A stretch of 64,000 nucleotides of DNA from assembly GCA_016704895.1 (NCBI GenBank), contig JADIZG010000009.1:33638-97637 (forward strand), written 5' to 3'. This DNA comes from Betaproteobacteria bacterium (GTDB taxonomy: Bacteria; Pseudomonadota; Gammaproteobacteria; Burkholderiales; Casimicrobiaceae). Position numbers and translations under genes: made by a program. The notes below the pieces were generated by a model, which was not told the origin of the DNA, ran no database searches, and worked only from the letters and a program-made list of their open reading frames with translations. Each line of letters opens with the position of its first letter. Position 1 is the first letter of the stretch. This document shows positions 8,360 to 18,791 of the stretch, piece after piece.

Positions 8360-10245
8360 GCCGCGTCCTCCCGACCCGGGCTGCGCTTCAGGTGCACGAG
8401 CAGCAGCGAGATCGCCGCCGGCGTGATGCCCTGCATCCGCGCGGCCTGCCCGATCGTGTCCGGGCGCTGCCGGTTCAGGCGCTGCTGCACCTCGGTGGAG
8501 AGCCCGCGCACGCTCCGGTAGTCGAGGTCCGGCGGCAGGCGCGCCTCCTCCTGCGCGAGCGCGCGCGCGATCTCGTCCTTCTGGCGCTCGATGTAGCCCG
8601 CGTACTTGATCGACACCTCGACCTGCTCGGCGACCGCCGGATCGCCTACCGGATCGCCGACCCCGGGCAGCGTCATCAGCGCCGCGTAGCCGACGTCGGG
8701 CCTGCGCAGCAGGTCGGCGAGCGTGCACGCCTGTTCCAGCGGCGCTCCGACGACGCGCTCGATCTCGTGCCGCGCGACGACGTTCGGATTCACCTGCGTG
8801 GCCTTCATCCGCTCGGTCTCTCTCGCGACGGCGTCGCGCTTGCGCGCGAACGCGTCCCAGCGCGCGTCGTCGACGACACCCAGCGCGCGGCCGGTTTCGG
8901 TCAGGCGCAGATCGGCGTTGTCCTCGCGCAGTTGCAGGCGGTACTCGGCGCGCGACGTGAACATCCGGTAGGGCTCGGACACGCCGCGCGTGATCAGGTC
9001 GTCGACGAGCACGCCCAGGTACGCCTCGTCGCGGCGCGGGCTCCAGCCCTCCTGGCCGCGCGAACGGAGCGCCGCGTTCGCGCCCGCGAGCAGCCCCTGC
9101 GCCGCCGCTTCCTCGTAGCCGGTCGTCCCGTTGATCTGTCCGGCGAAGTAGAGTCCGTTCACGGCCTTGGTCTCGAGCGTCGCGTGCAGCGCGCGCGGGT
9201 CGACGTAGTCGTACTCGATCGCGTAGCCGGGACGCAGGATGTGTGCGCGCTCGCAGCCCGGCAGCGAGCGCACCATCGCACTCTGCACGTCGAACGGCAG
9301 CGACGTCGATACGCCGTTCGGATAGATCTCGTTGGTCGTCAGGCCCTCGGGCTCGAGGAACACCTGGTGCGACTCGCGCGCGGCGAAGCGCACGACCTTG
9401 TCCTCGATCGATGGGCAGTAGCGGGGGCCTACGCCCTGGATCACGCCCGCGTAGAGCGGAGAGCGGTCGAGCGCGCCGCGGATGATCTCGTGCGTCGCCG
9501 TCGTCGTGTGCGTGATCCAGCAGGGCCGCTGCTCCGGGTGCATCGCGCGCGTGCCCATGAACGAGAACACCGGCTCGGGATCGTCGCCCGGCTGGACGAC
9601 GAGGCGATCGAAGTCGATCGTGCGCCCGTCGAGTCGCGGCGGCGTGCCCGTCTTCAGGCGCCCGACCGGAAGCTTGCGCTCGCGCAGCGCGGCGCCGAGC
9701 CGCTTCGCCGGCGGATCGCCCGCGCGGCCGGCCTCGTAATTCTGCAGGCCGACGTGGATGAGCCCCGAGAGGAACGTGCCGGTCGTCAGCACGACCGCGT
9801 CGGCGTGGAAGGCGAGCCCGATCTGCGTGACGACGCCCGTGACCCGATCGCCCTCGACGATCAGGTCGTCGACCGCCTGCTGGAACAGCGTCAGGTTCGG
9901 CTGGTTTTCGAGCCGGCGCCGGATCGCCGCCTTGTAGAGGATGCGGTCGGCCTGCGCGCGGGTGGCCCGGACCGCCGGCCCCTTGCTCGCGTTGAGCGTC
10001 CGGAACTGGATGCCCGCCTCGTCGGTGGCGATCGCCATCGCGCCGCCGAGCGCGTCGACTTCGCGGACCAGGTGGCCCTTGCCGATGCCGCCGATCGACG
10101 GATTGCAGGACATCTGGCCGAGCGTCTCGATGCTGTGCGTGAGGAGCAGCGTCGGCACCCCCATGCGCGCCGAGGCGAGCGCCGCCTCGGTGCCCGCATG
10201 GCCACCGCCGACGACGATCACTCCGAATCGATCACTCAAGTCCAT
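8356..10245 (-). CDS. mnmG: tRNA uridine-5-carboxymethylaminomethyl synthesis protein MnmG
   Basis: With MnmE, this FAD protein installs the carboxymethylaminomethyl group on wobble U34 of several tRNAs. The 629-residue protein starts MDLSDRFGVIVVGGGHAG, with the FAD-binding GGGHAG at residues 13-18. GTFLSGLIHVG and the PRYCPSIEDKVVRF segment are conserved GidA motifs. The C-terminal domain (YAGYIERQKDEI) binds MnmE. An open frame extends upstream, but ATG 10245 gives the family N-terminus. The upstream stretch is locally AT-rich and is followed by a parS site about 100 bases away. Confidence 0.97.
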   Translation of the reverse strand: MDLSDRFGVIVVGGGHAGTEAALASARMGVPTLLLTHSIETLGQMSCNPSIGGIGKGHLVREVDALGGAMAIATDEAGIQFRTLNASKGPAVRATRAQADRILYKAAIRRRLENQPNLTLFQQAVDDLIVEGDRVTGVVTQIGLAFHADAVVLTTGTFLSGLIHVGLQNYEAGRAGDPPAKRLGAALRERKLPVGRLKTGTPPRLDGRTIDFDRLVVQPGDDPEPVFSFMGTRAMHPEQRPCWITHTTTATHEIIRGALDRSPLYAGVIQGVGPRYCPSIEDKVVRFAARESHQVFLEPEGLTTNEIYPNGVSTSLPFDVQSAMVRSLPGCERAHILRPGYAIEYDYVDPRALHATLETKAVNGLYFAGQINGTTGYEEAAAQGLLAGANAALRSRGQEGWSPRRDEAYLGVLVDDLITRGVSEPYRMFTSRAEYRLQLREDNADLRLTETGRALGVVDDARWDAFARKRDAVARETERMKATQVNPNVVARHEIERVVGAPLEQACTLADLLRRPDVGYAALMTLPGVGDPVGDPAVAEQVEVSIKYAGYIERQKDEIARALAQEEARLPPDLDYRSVRGLSTEVQQRLNRQRPDTIGQAARMQGITPAAISLLLVHLKRSPGREDAA

Positions 10246-10346
10246 GATTAAAATAACTAATTGCTTTGTCGGCGGATACGGCGTCAAAACGGGCATTTTA
10301 CCCGAAACGCGACCGGACGAACTCGGTCCGCGGCTCCCTGACGTGC

Positions 10347-10360
10347 GTTTCACGTGAAAC
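10347..10360. other. parS site 1 (ParB-binding centromere core)
   Basis: The perfect palindrome GTTTCACGTGAAAC matches the 14-base core of the bacterial parS consensus (TGTTTCACGTGAAACA); the flanks are C on the left and A on the right. It lies about 3.6 kb from parB, within the origin region where parS sites cluster. A second perfect copy is at 11643-11656. Confidence 0.92.
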
Positions 10361-10456
10361 AACCCGAGGTGTGCGCCAGCGTGCAGCTCCGGATCGCGCG
10401 CCCTGCACGGACGGCATCCCGCCGCGGGCGACGCCATTTCCCCACGCGTACCCAGG

Positions 10457-11512
10457 TCAGACCTCCCGGCCGTGCCGATGCCGATGATGGAGGTCCGGGT
10501 AATGGGGATGGCGGTGGACGAGTTCAGCGTGCGTGTGGCGATGCGTATGCGGCTCGCCGGGAGGATCCTCGCGACCATGCTGGTGCCGATGATGGTCGTC
10601 GTGACGATGCCTGTGCTCGTGCTCCACGGCCCCGTGCTCATGTTCGTGATCGTGCCGTTCAGCCAGGTGCAGCCAGAGTCCCGCGCCCATCAGCCCCGCA
10701 GCGGCGATCAGGCGCGCGGTGACCGGCTCGTCCAGCAAGACGACGGCGAGCAACGCCCCCACGAACGGAGCCAGCGAAAAATAGGCGGCCGTCCTCGCCG
10801 CCCCCAGGTGGCGCAGCGCGAGGACGAACAGCGCGAGGCTCACGCCATACCCGAGGAACCCGGTCAGCGCGGCGGTCGTGAGGACGCCGGAGGCGGGCCA
10901 CGCCGCGCCGCCCGGCATCCCGAGCGCGACGTTGACCACGCCCGCCACGAGCCCCTTGATCATCGCGATGCGTACCGGATCGGCGCCGGCGATCCCGCGG
11001 GTCACGTTGTTGTCGATGCCCCAGCAAACGCAGGCGGCGACGATGAGCAGAGCTCCCACTTGGAAGGTCGCCGGTTCCCCCAGCGTCAGGATCATCCCGC
11101 CGGCCAGGATCGCCAGTGCTCCCGCCAGGAGGCGCCGGTCGACGTTCTCGCGGTAGGCCATCCACGCGATGGCCATCGTCGCCAGGCCCTCGGCATTGAG
11201 GAGCAGCGAGGCGCCGGCGGCGTCGGTCCCCGCCAATCCGGACATCAGGAGAAGCGGCCCGAGCACGCCTCCCGCGAGAATGGCGACCAGCAGTCGCGGA
11301 ACGTCCGACCGCCGCAGGGGCGCCTCGGCACCGGAGGGGCCGACCAGGCTGCGCAACCCGTGCACGGCCGCGAGCCCGACGCCCGCCCCCAGATACAGGA
11401 CGCCTGCCAGGATCCAGGGATCGATCGACGCGAGCAGGATCTTGGCGACCGGGGTGCTCGCGCCGAAGGCTGCGGCGGACAGCAGGGCGAAGGCGATGCC
11501 GGCTCGGTCCAT
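10457..11512 (-). CDS. EamA/DMT family transporter with histidine-rich C-terminus
   Basis: The 351-residue protein starts MDRAGIAFALLSAAAFGAST and has about ten hydrophobic helices in two EamA repeats, the layout of drug/metabolite exporters. After the last helix (GLWLHLAERH) comes a cytosolic or periplasmic tail of about 65 residues with 23 histidines (HDHEHEH, HRHRHDDHHRHQH, HPHYPDLHHRHRH). This suggests binding of Zn, Ni or Co ions. Substrate is unknown; divalent-metal export or metal-regulated metabolite export is inference. ATG 11512 was preferred over an upstream in-frame codon because it begins directly before helix 1. The gene lies between two parS sites. Confidence 0.85.
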   Translation of the reverse strand: MDRAGIAFALLSAAAFGASTPVAKILLASIDPWILAGVLYLGAGVGLAAVHGLRSLVGPSGAEAPLRRSDVPRLLVAILAGGVLGPLLLMSGLAGTDAAGASLLLNAEGLATMAIAWMAYRENVDRRLLAGALAILAGGMILTLGEPATFQVGALLIVAACVCWGIDNNVTRGIAGADPVRIAMIKGLVAGVVNVALGMPGGAAWPASGVLTTAALTGFLGYGVSLALFVLALRHLGAARTAAYFSLAPFVGALLAVVLLDEPVTARLIAAAGLMGAGLWLHLAERHDHEHEHGAVEHEHRHRHDDHHRHQHGREDPPGEPHTHRHTHAELVHRHPHYPDLHHRHRHGREV

Positions 11513-11642
11513 GGGACTTGTCCGAAGCGGGAATCGTGGAGCGACACCGCCGCCCGTGGCAACGACGGAATACCTGACGGCATTGTCCTCCATCCCCGCA
11601 GATGACCGGGTGCCCGCCGGCTCGGACCCGCCCGCGTCCCGG

Positions 11643-11656
11643 GTTTCACGTGAAAC
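11643..11656. other. parS site 2 (ParB-binding centromere core)
   Basis: A second perfect GTTTCACGTGAAAC palindrome, flanked by GG and CC, lies 1.3 kb from parS site 1, upstream of the DMT gene and downstream of pckG. It is intergenic like the first copy. No third perfect copy was noticed elsewhere in the window. Confidence 0.92.
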
Positions 11657-11701
11657 CCCTCAGCGTCGATCGCCGGGCGGCGGCTCGCCGGGGGCGTCCG
11701 C

Positions 11702-11730
11702 AAACAGAAGCGGCGCCCGGAGGCGCCGCT
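11702..11730 (-). terminator. Rho-independent terminator of pckG
   Basis: A hairpin with nine-base stems AGCGGCGCC / GGCGCCGCT (11709-11717 and 11722-11730) and a four-base loop lies 26 bases past the pckG stop. Read leftward it is followed by the T-rich TTCTGTTTG. Confidence 0.8.
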
Positions 11731-11755
11731 GTGTGTAAGCACTCGCTGTCGTCGT

Positions 11756-13604
<1,849 letters not shown>

Positions 13605-13762
13605 CGGATTCCGTCGTGGCGTGACGTGGAAAGGTGAGGGCGCGATTCGTGGATCGCGTCGCGGAATCGCGAGAATCTAGCACGCGCGCGGGCGTCGTCC
13701 GAAGCGTCACGCGCGCACGCGGACAAGTGGCCTGACCAATCCGCGCGCCGCGCGCCGCTCCG

Positions 13763-14562
13763 CTAGCGGGTACGGGCAACCGCCACGACGAACAGCCGCC
13801 TGAACGGGAACAGCGTCGAACCGTCGGGCTCGCGTGGGTAGGCGCGCGCGATCCGTTCGCGGTAATCGCCGAGGAAGTTGCGCCGCGCCTCCACGTCGTC
13901 ACCGAGCCGATCGAAGAACGGCAGCAGCCAGGTCCCCGACACGAACGCGACGACCGGGTGCTCGCCGTCGTCGCGCGCGGCGAGTCGTTGCAGGTAGATC
14001 GTCTCCCAGACGTCGACCGACGCGCAGTGCGGCTCGAGCCAGCGAAAGTAGGCTTCGGGCGCAGCCACCGGCGACGCGCGAACCATCGTCGCAAGTCGGG
14101 CGCGCCACCGCTCGCTCGTCGCGACCTCGGCGACCGCGACGTGCGACGGCGCATCGAAGTTGCGCGGCATCTGCACGGCAAGCACGCCGCCGTCCGCGAC
14201 GGTGCGCGCGAGGCGCGGGAACAGCGACGCGTGGTCGGGAAGCCAGTGCAGCGCCGCGTTGCTGTACACGACGTCGACGGACCGCTCCGGCGACACGGTG
14301 GCGAGGTCGCGCGCCTCGAACCGGACGTTCGCGAGGTCGCTCGCCGCGGCACGCGCCTTCGAGAGCATCGCCTCCGAGTTGTCGATGCCGACGACCGCCG
14401 CCCCCGGCCAGCGTCGCGCGAGCAGGCGCGTCACGTTGCCGGCGCCGCACCCCAGGTCGACGACGCGCGCGGCGCGTCCGCGGCCACGCGCGCGAGCAGG
14501 TCGATCGCCGGGCGCAGCCGGTGGTCTTCGAACTCGAGGTACCGCTGCGGATTCCAGCTCAT
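13763..14562 (-). pseudogene. tam: Trans-aconitate 2-methyltransferase-like, frameshifted
   Basis: This SAM-dependent enzyme esterifies trans-aconitate. The start ATG 14562 overlaps the stop of the upstream AbrB-type gene (ATGA) and gives MSWNPQRYLEFEDHRLRPAI, the usual Tam N-terminus. Within the SAM loop, near 14465, the frame changes; the second part continues VTRLLARRWPGAAVVGIDNS, DVVYSNAALHWLPDH and a C-terminus ending VARTR. The span is 3n+2 bases, so one base is probably missing. Linkage to a tripartite tricarboxylate transporter is suggestive, because trans-aconitate inhibits aconitase. That link is inference. Confidence 0.85.
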
Positions 14563-15623
14563 GCCGATCGCCTCGCCTCCCACGCCCGGTGCCAGCGCCG
14601 CGCGTGCACGAACACGGCCGGGGTCGCGAGCAGCAGCACGACGAGACGCGTCACGTGGAACGCGGTCACGAGCGGCACGCCGAGCTGAAGCACCTTGGCG
14701 GTGATGCACATCTCGGCGATGCCGCCGGGCGCGTTGCCCAGCACCAGCGTCGCCGCATCCTGCCCCGCCAGCCACGCGAGCGCCACGCCGAACGCCGCCG
14801 CCAGCGCGATCGACAGCAGCACCGTGGTCGCGACCGCACCGACGAACCGTCGCGCGCCGCGCATGAAGTCCGGCTGGAAGCGCGACCCGAGCGCGCAGCC
14901 GAGCAGGCATTGCCCCGCGTTCGACACGATCGGCGGCATCGACGAGAGGTCGACCTCGAGCGCGGTCAGCGGGATCGCCACCGCGAGCGAGCCCAGCACG
15001 AACGCGTTGGGCATCTTGAGCCACTGGAACACCGCGCTGCCGGCCAGGGTCGCCGCCATCAGCAGCGCGAAGCCCCCCGCGTCGAACGCGGACGCGCCCT
15101 GCACGTACGGCTCGCTGCCGTGGATGTCGAGCGCGGTGATCGCGCCGGGCACGACCGCCACGACGATCAGGATGCGCAGGCTCTGCGCCGCGGCGATGCG
15201 ATCCACGCGCCCCCCGAAGCGCTCGCCGAGCGTCGCCATCTCCGCGGCGCCGCCGGGCACGCTCGCGAAGATGCCGGTCGTCCGGTCGAGGTCCGCGAGC
15301 CGCGCGAGCGCGACGCCCGAGACGTAGCCCAGCGCGATGGCGAACACCGCGCCCGCGGCGAGCAGGTACCAGAGGCCCGCGACTTCGCGCACGACGGCCG
15401 ACGTGAAATACAGGCCGAGCGACGTGCCGATGATCCACTGCCCGACGTAGCGCGCAGGCGGCGGCGCCGCGATGTCCGCCCCGAGCACGCGCAGCAGTGC
15501 CAGCGAGAACAGCGGCCCGAGCATCCACGGGATCGGCGTACGCAGCAGCATGCACGCGTAGCCGGCCGCGGTGCCGACCGCGAGGGCCGCCGTCCAGCGG
15601 AGCCAAGGCTGCCGGCCCGGCAC
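14559..15623 (-). CDS. AbrB-family (AmoA-like) membrane protein
   Basis: The 354-residue protein has about ten hydrophobic helices in two related halves, the duplicated 'AbrB' membrane family. Both halves contain a GG(A/I)AEM motif: FASVPGGAAEMATLGERFGG and LGNAPGGIAEMCITAKVLQL. These proteins are often annotated as ammonia monooxygenase or as regulators; neither name is supported, and transport is more likely. No ATG is available, so GTG 15623 just after the tctA stop was taken. The gene overlaps tam by four bases and belongs to the tct operon. Confidence 0.78.
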   Translation of the reverse strand: MPGRQPWLRWTAALAVGTAAGYACMLLRTPIPWMLGPLFSLALLRVLGADIAAPPPARYVGQWIIGTSLGLYFTSAVVREVAGLWYLLAAGAVFAIALGYVSGVALARLADLDRTTGIFASVPGGAAEMATLGERFGGRVDRIAAAQSLRILIVVAVVPGAITALDIHGSEPYVQGASAFDAGGFALLMAATLAGSAVFQWLKMPNAFVLGSLAVAIPLTALEVDLSSMPPIVSNAGQCLLGCALGSRFQPDFMRGARRFVGAVATTVLLSIALAAAFGVALAWLAGQDAATLVLGNAPGGIAEMCITAKVLQLGVPLVTAFHVTRLVVLLLATPAVFVHARRWHRAWEARRSA

Positions 15624-15631
15624 GCCGCCGG

Positions 15632-17129
15632 CTAGCGGCCGCGCCGCTCGCGCACCACGCTCACGAGCCACGGCACGAGCACCAGCAGCAGCGTCAGCGC
15701 GAGCAGCGTGGCCGAGATCGGGTGCGTGACGAACACCGACGGGTCGCCCTGGCTGATCGCGAGCGCCTTGCGGAACTGCGATTCCGCGAGCGGCCCGAGG
15801 ATGAGACCGATCACCGCGGGCGCGACTGGGAAGCCCCAGCGGCGCATGACGAATCCCAGCAGGCCGAACACGAACAGCGTGGCGAGGTCGACGACCGATT
15901 GGTGCAGGCTGTACGCGCCGAGCGTGGCGAACACGAGAATGCCGGCGTACAGCAGCGGCCGCGGGATCGCGAGCACCTTCACCCACAGGCCGATCAGCGG
16001 CAGGTTGAGGATGAGCAGCAGGACGTTGCCGACGTACATGCTGGCGATGAGACCCCAGACGAGCGTCGCCTGCGTCTGGAACAGCAGCGGCCCCGGCTGC
16101 AGCCCGTAGCTCTGGAAGGCCGCAAGCAGGATCGCCGCGGTCGCGGACGTCGGGATGCCGAGCGTCAGCAGCGGCACCAGCACGCCGGCCGACGACGCGT
16201 TGTTCGCCGCCTCCGGTCCGGCCACGCCTTCGATCGCGCCCTGGCCGAACTCCTCCGGGTGCTTCGACAGCTTCTTCTCGAGCGCGTAGGAGAGGAACGT
16301 CGGTATCTCGGCGCCGCCGGCGGGAATCGTGCCGAACGGAAAGCCGATCGCGGTGGCGCGCAGCCACGCGGGCCACGCTCCGCCGCCAGTCGTCGCGCGA
16401 CATCATGAGCGACCCCGACATCTTCTCCATCGCCTCGGGCGCGCGGCTCTGGTACGCGGCGACGTACAGCCCCTCGCCGACCGCGAACAGCCCGACCGCG
16501 AGCACGACGACGTCGATGCCGTCCATCAGCTCGGGCACGCCGAACGCGAAGCGCATCTGCCCGGTCTGGTCGTCGATGCCGACGAGGCCGAACAGCAGGC
16601 CCAGGAACAGCATCGACAGTCCGCGCACCGTCGAGCTGCCCAGCACCGCGGCGACCGTGACGAACGCGAACACCATCAGCGCGAAGTACTCGGCCGGTCC
16701 GAACTTCAGCGCCACCTCCACGACCAGCGGGGCCAGCAGCGTCAGCAGCACCGTCGCGATCGTGCCGGCGACGAACGAGCCGATCGCCGCCGTCGCGAGC
16801 GCGGGGCCCGCGCGGCCGCGCTTGGCCATCCGGTTGCCTTCGAGCGCGGTCGCGATCGACGCCGACTCGCCCGGCGTGTTGAGCAGGATCGTCGTCGTCG
16901 AGCCGCCGTACATCGCGCCGTAGTAGATGCCGGCGAACATGATGAGCGCGCCGGTCGGTTCGAGCTTCGTGGTCAGCGGCAGCAGCATCGCCACCGTCAG
17001 CGCCGGCCCGACCCCCGGCAGCACGCCGATCGCCGTGCCCAGCGTGACGCCGACGAACCCCCACAGCAGATTGATCGGCTGCAGCGCGACGCCGAAGCCG
17101 GTGACGAGCGCCTGCAGCGTCTCGGTCAT
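15632..17129 (-). pseudogene. tctA: Tripartite tricarboxylate transporter large membrane subunit TctA, frameshifted
   Basis: TctA is the 12-helix transport subunit that works with TctB and a periplasmic TctC. From ATG 17129 the protein has the family signatures GVLPGVGPALTVAMLLPLT and MYGGSTTTILLNTPGESASI. Frame is lost near 16380, after MMSRDDWRRS, and resumes as IGFPFGTIPAGGAEIPTFLS and GPEAANNASSAGVLVPLLTL to the stop at 15632. The span of 1498 bases corresponds to the expected ~500 residues plus one base. It is likely intact in the organism and co-transcribed with tctB. Confidence 0.9.
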
Positions 17130-17166
17130 CGCGCGCCCGCCGCGGACGCGGGGACGGCCGCCGCGC

Positions 17167-17679
17167 TCACAGCCCCGCTCCGCCGAGGATCGGCAGCAGC
17201 CATCCTGCCGGCAGGTTCACGTTCAGAAAACGGACGAAGAACAGGAACACGGCGAGGCCGAGCACGAGGCCCACCGCCAGGTCGCGCGCGATCCGCGTGC
17301 TGCCGAAGCCGCGCGCGACGCACGCGAACAGCACCATCGCCGCGAGCACGAAGCCGGCCGAGTGGACGAGCGCCATCTGGAGCAGCAGGCCCGCGGCGAC
17401 CCACGCGAACGCCGGCCACACGAATGCGTGCTCGCCGCGTGCCGCGGGATCGTCGGGGACCGCCTCGCGCCAGCCGCCGGTGGAGTGCTCGGCCAGCAGC
17501 CAGATGCCGAGCAGGATCAGGCCGCCCGCGACGACCTTGGGGACGAAGTTGGGGCCGATCCGCGCGTAGCCGCCGCCCTCGGGGAGGCTGAACGCGACGG
17601 CCGTGGCGCCCAGCCCGAGCGCCAGCACGCCGAGCGACAGCACGAGCTCGGCGCGCGAGCGGTGCGGCGCCGCGGGCAT
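17167..17679 (-). CDS. tctB: Tripartite tricarboxylate transporter small membrane subunit TctB
   Basis: The 170-residue protein has four predicted membrane helices and a loop of about 30 residues between helices 2 and 3, the TctB layout. An early ARIGPNFVPKVVAGGLILLG segment is characteristic. It lies between tctC (7 bases upstream) and tctA (37 bases downstream). Its role is to support the TctA subunit; substrate specificity comes from the binding protein. Confidence 0.9.
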   Translation of the reverse strand: MPAAPHRSRAELVLSLGVLALGLGATAVAFSLPEGGGYARIGPNFVPKVVAGGLILLGIWLLAEHSTGGWREAVPDDPAARGEHAFVWPAFAWVAAGLLLQMALVHSAGFVLAAMVLFACVARGFGSTRIARDLAVGLVLGLAVFLFFVRFLNVNLPAGWLLPILGGAGL

Positions 17680-17686
17680 GGGCGCG

Positions 17687-18655
17687 CTACTTCTTGAGGC
17701 CGAGCGATTCGAGGATGCCGGTGATGCGCTTCGTGTCCTCCTCGACGAACGCCTTGTACGCGTCGCCGGCGAGGAACACCGGTTCCCAGCCGTACTTCGC
17801 GAGCGACTCCTTCCACGCGGCGGACTCGGTGCCCGCCTTCACCGCGTTGACCAGCGCGTCGCGCTGCGCGGTCGTGATGCCGGGCGCGCCGAAGATGCCG
17901 CGCCAGTTGCCGAGCACGACGTCGATCCCCTGCTCCTTGAGCGCCGGGACGCCGTCCTGCTTCGCCGGCGCGGACACCGCGAGCGCGCGCATCCGGCCGC
18001 CCTTGATGTGCTCGGCGAACTCGCCCAGCCCCGCGATGCCGGCCGTCACGTGCCCCCCGACGATGTTGGCGACCTGGTCGCCGCCGCCCTTGGCCGCGAC
18101 GTAATTGACCTTCGCCGGGTCGCCGCCGACGGCCTTCGCGATCAATCCCGCGAGGATGTGGTCGGAGCCGCCGGCCGAGCCGCCGTGCCAGCTCACCTTG
18201 CCCGGGTCCGCCTTGAACGCGGCCACGAGGTCGGCCATCGTCTTGTGCGGCGAGTTCGCCGGCACGACGACGACCAGGTACTCGCTCGTCAGCCGCGCGA
18301 GCGGCGTCACCATCGTCAGGTTGACCGGCGACTTGTTGAGCACGATGCCGCCGACCATCACCATGCCGCCCATCAACACCGCGTTGGGGTCGCCCTTCTG
18401 CGCGTTGATGAACTGCGTGAGGCCGATCGTCCCCGCGGCGCCGCCCTTGTTGTCGAACTGCACCGAGCCCACCGCCTTCGCCGACTGCATCGCCGCCGCA
18501 AGCGCGCGGCCGGTCTGGTCCCACCCGCCGCCCGGGTTGGCGGGGATCATCATCTTGAGCGTGGCGATCGCCTGCGCGTAGGCGCTCGATGCGAACGGCA
18601 GTTGCGCGGCGGCGAGCGTCGCGGCGGCAGCGAGCGTGAAGCGGCGACGGTTCAT
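17687..18655 (-). CDS. tctC: Tripartite tricarboxylate transporter substrate-binding protein (Bug family)
   Basis: This periplasmic binding protein delivers a carboxylate substrate to TctAB. The 322-residue protein starts with a signal peptide (RRRFTLAAAATLAAAQLPFA). The two Bug-family loops are visible: IPANPGGGWDQTGRAL, with residues that bracket the carboxylate, and WHGGSAGGSDHILAGLIAKA. Bug proteins bind citrate, tricarballylate, aromatic acids, amino acids and others, so the ligand is not predictable. It is the first gene of the tctCBA-abrB-tam operon. Confidence 0.93.
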   Translation of the reverse strand: MNRRRFTLAAAATLAAAQLPFASSAYAQAIATLKMMIPANPGGGWDQTGRALAAAMQSAKAVGSVQFDNKGGAAGTIGLTQFINAQKGDPNAVLMGGMVMVGGIVLNKSPVNLTMVTPLARLTSEYLVVVVPANSPHKTMADLVAAFKADPGKVSWHGGSAGGSDHILAGLIAKAVGGDPAKVNYVAAKGGGDQVANIVGGHVTAGIAGLGEFAEHIKGGRMRALAVSAPAKQDGVPALKEQGIDVVLGNWRGIFGAPGITTAQRDALVNAVKAGTESAAWKESLAKYGWEPVFLAGDAYKAFVEEDTKRITGILESLGLKK

Positions 18656-18791
18656 GGAGCCTCCTGGCGTGCCTCTGACGGGCGTGTTCTGGGGGAGACC
18701 GTCAGGATAACCGAACGCAGCGCGGCTCGGGCGGCCGTCGGGGCGGAGGGGATAAACCAGGGCTCGCCGGGTGGAAACCGGTCCTCGTGGG

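Noticed and set aside
14559..15623. Ammonia monooxygenase or AbrB transcription factor
   Set aside because: The protein is a ten-helix membrane protein with duplicated GGxAEM motifs; neither enzyme nor DNA-binding features are present.
14559..17129. 856-residue apparent TctA-AbrB fusion
   Set aside because: The join runs through a nonsense stretch created by the tctA frameshift; the two proteins are separate genes with their own starts and stops.
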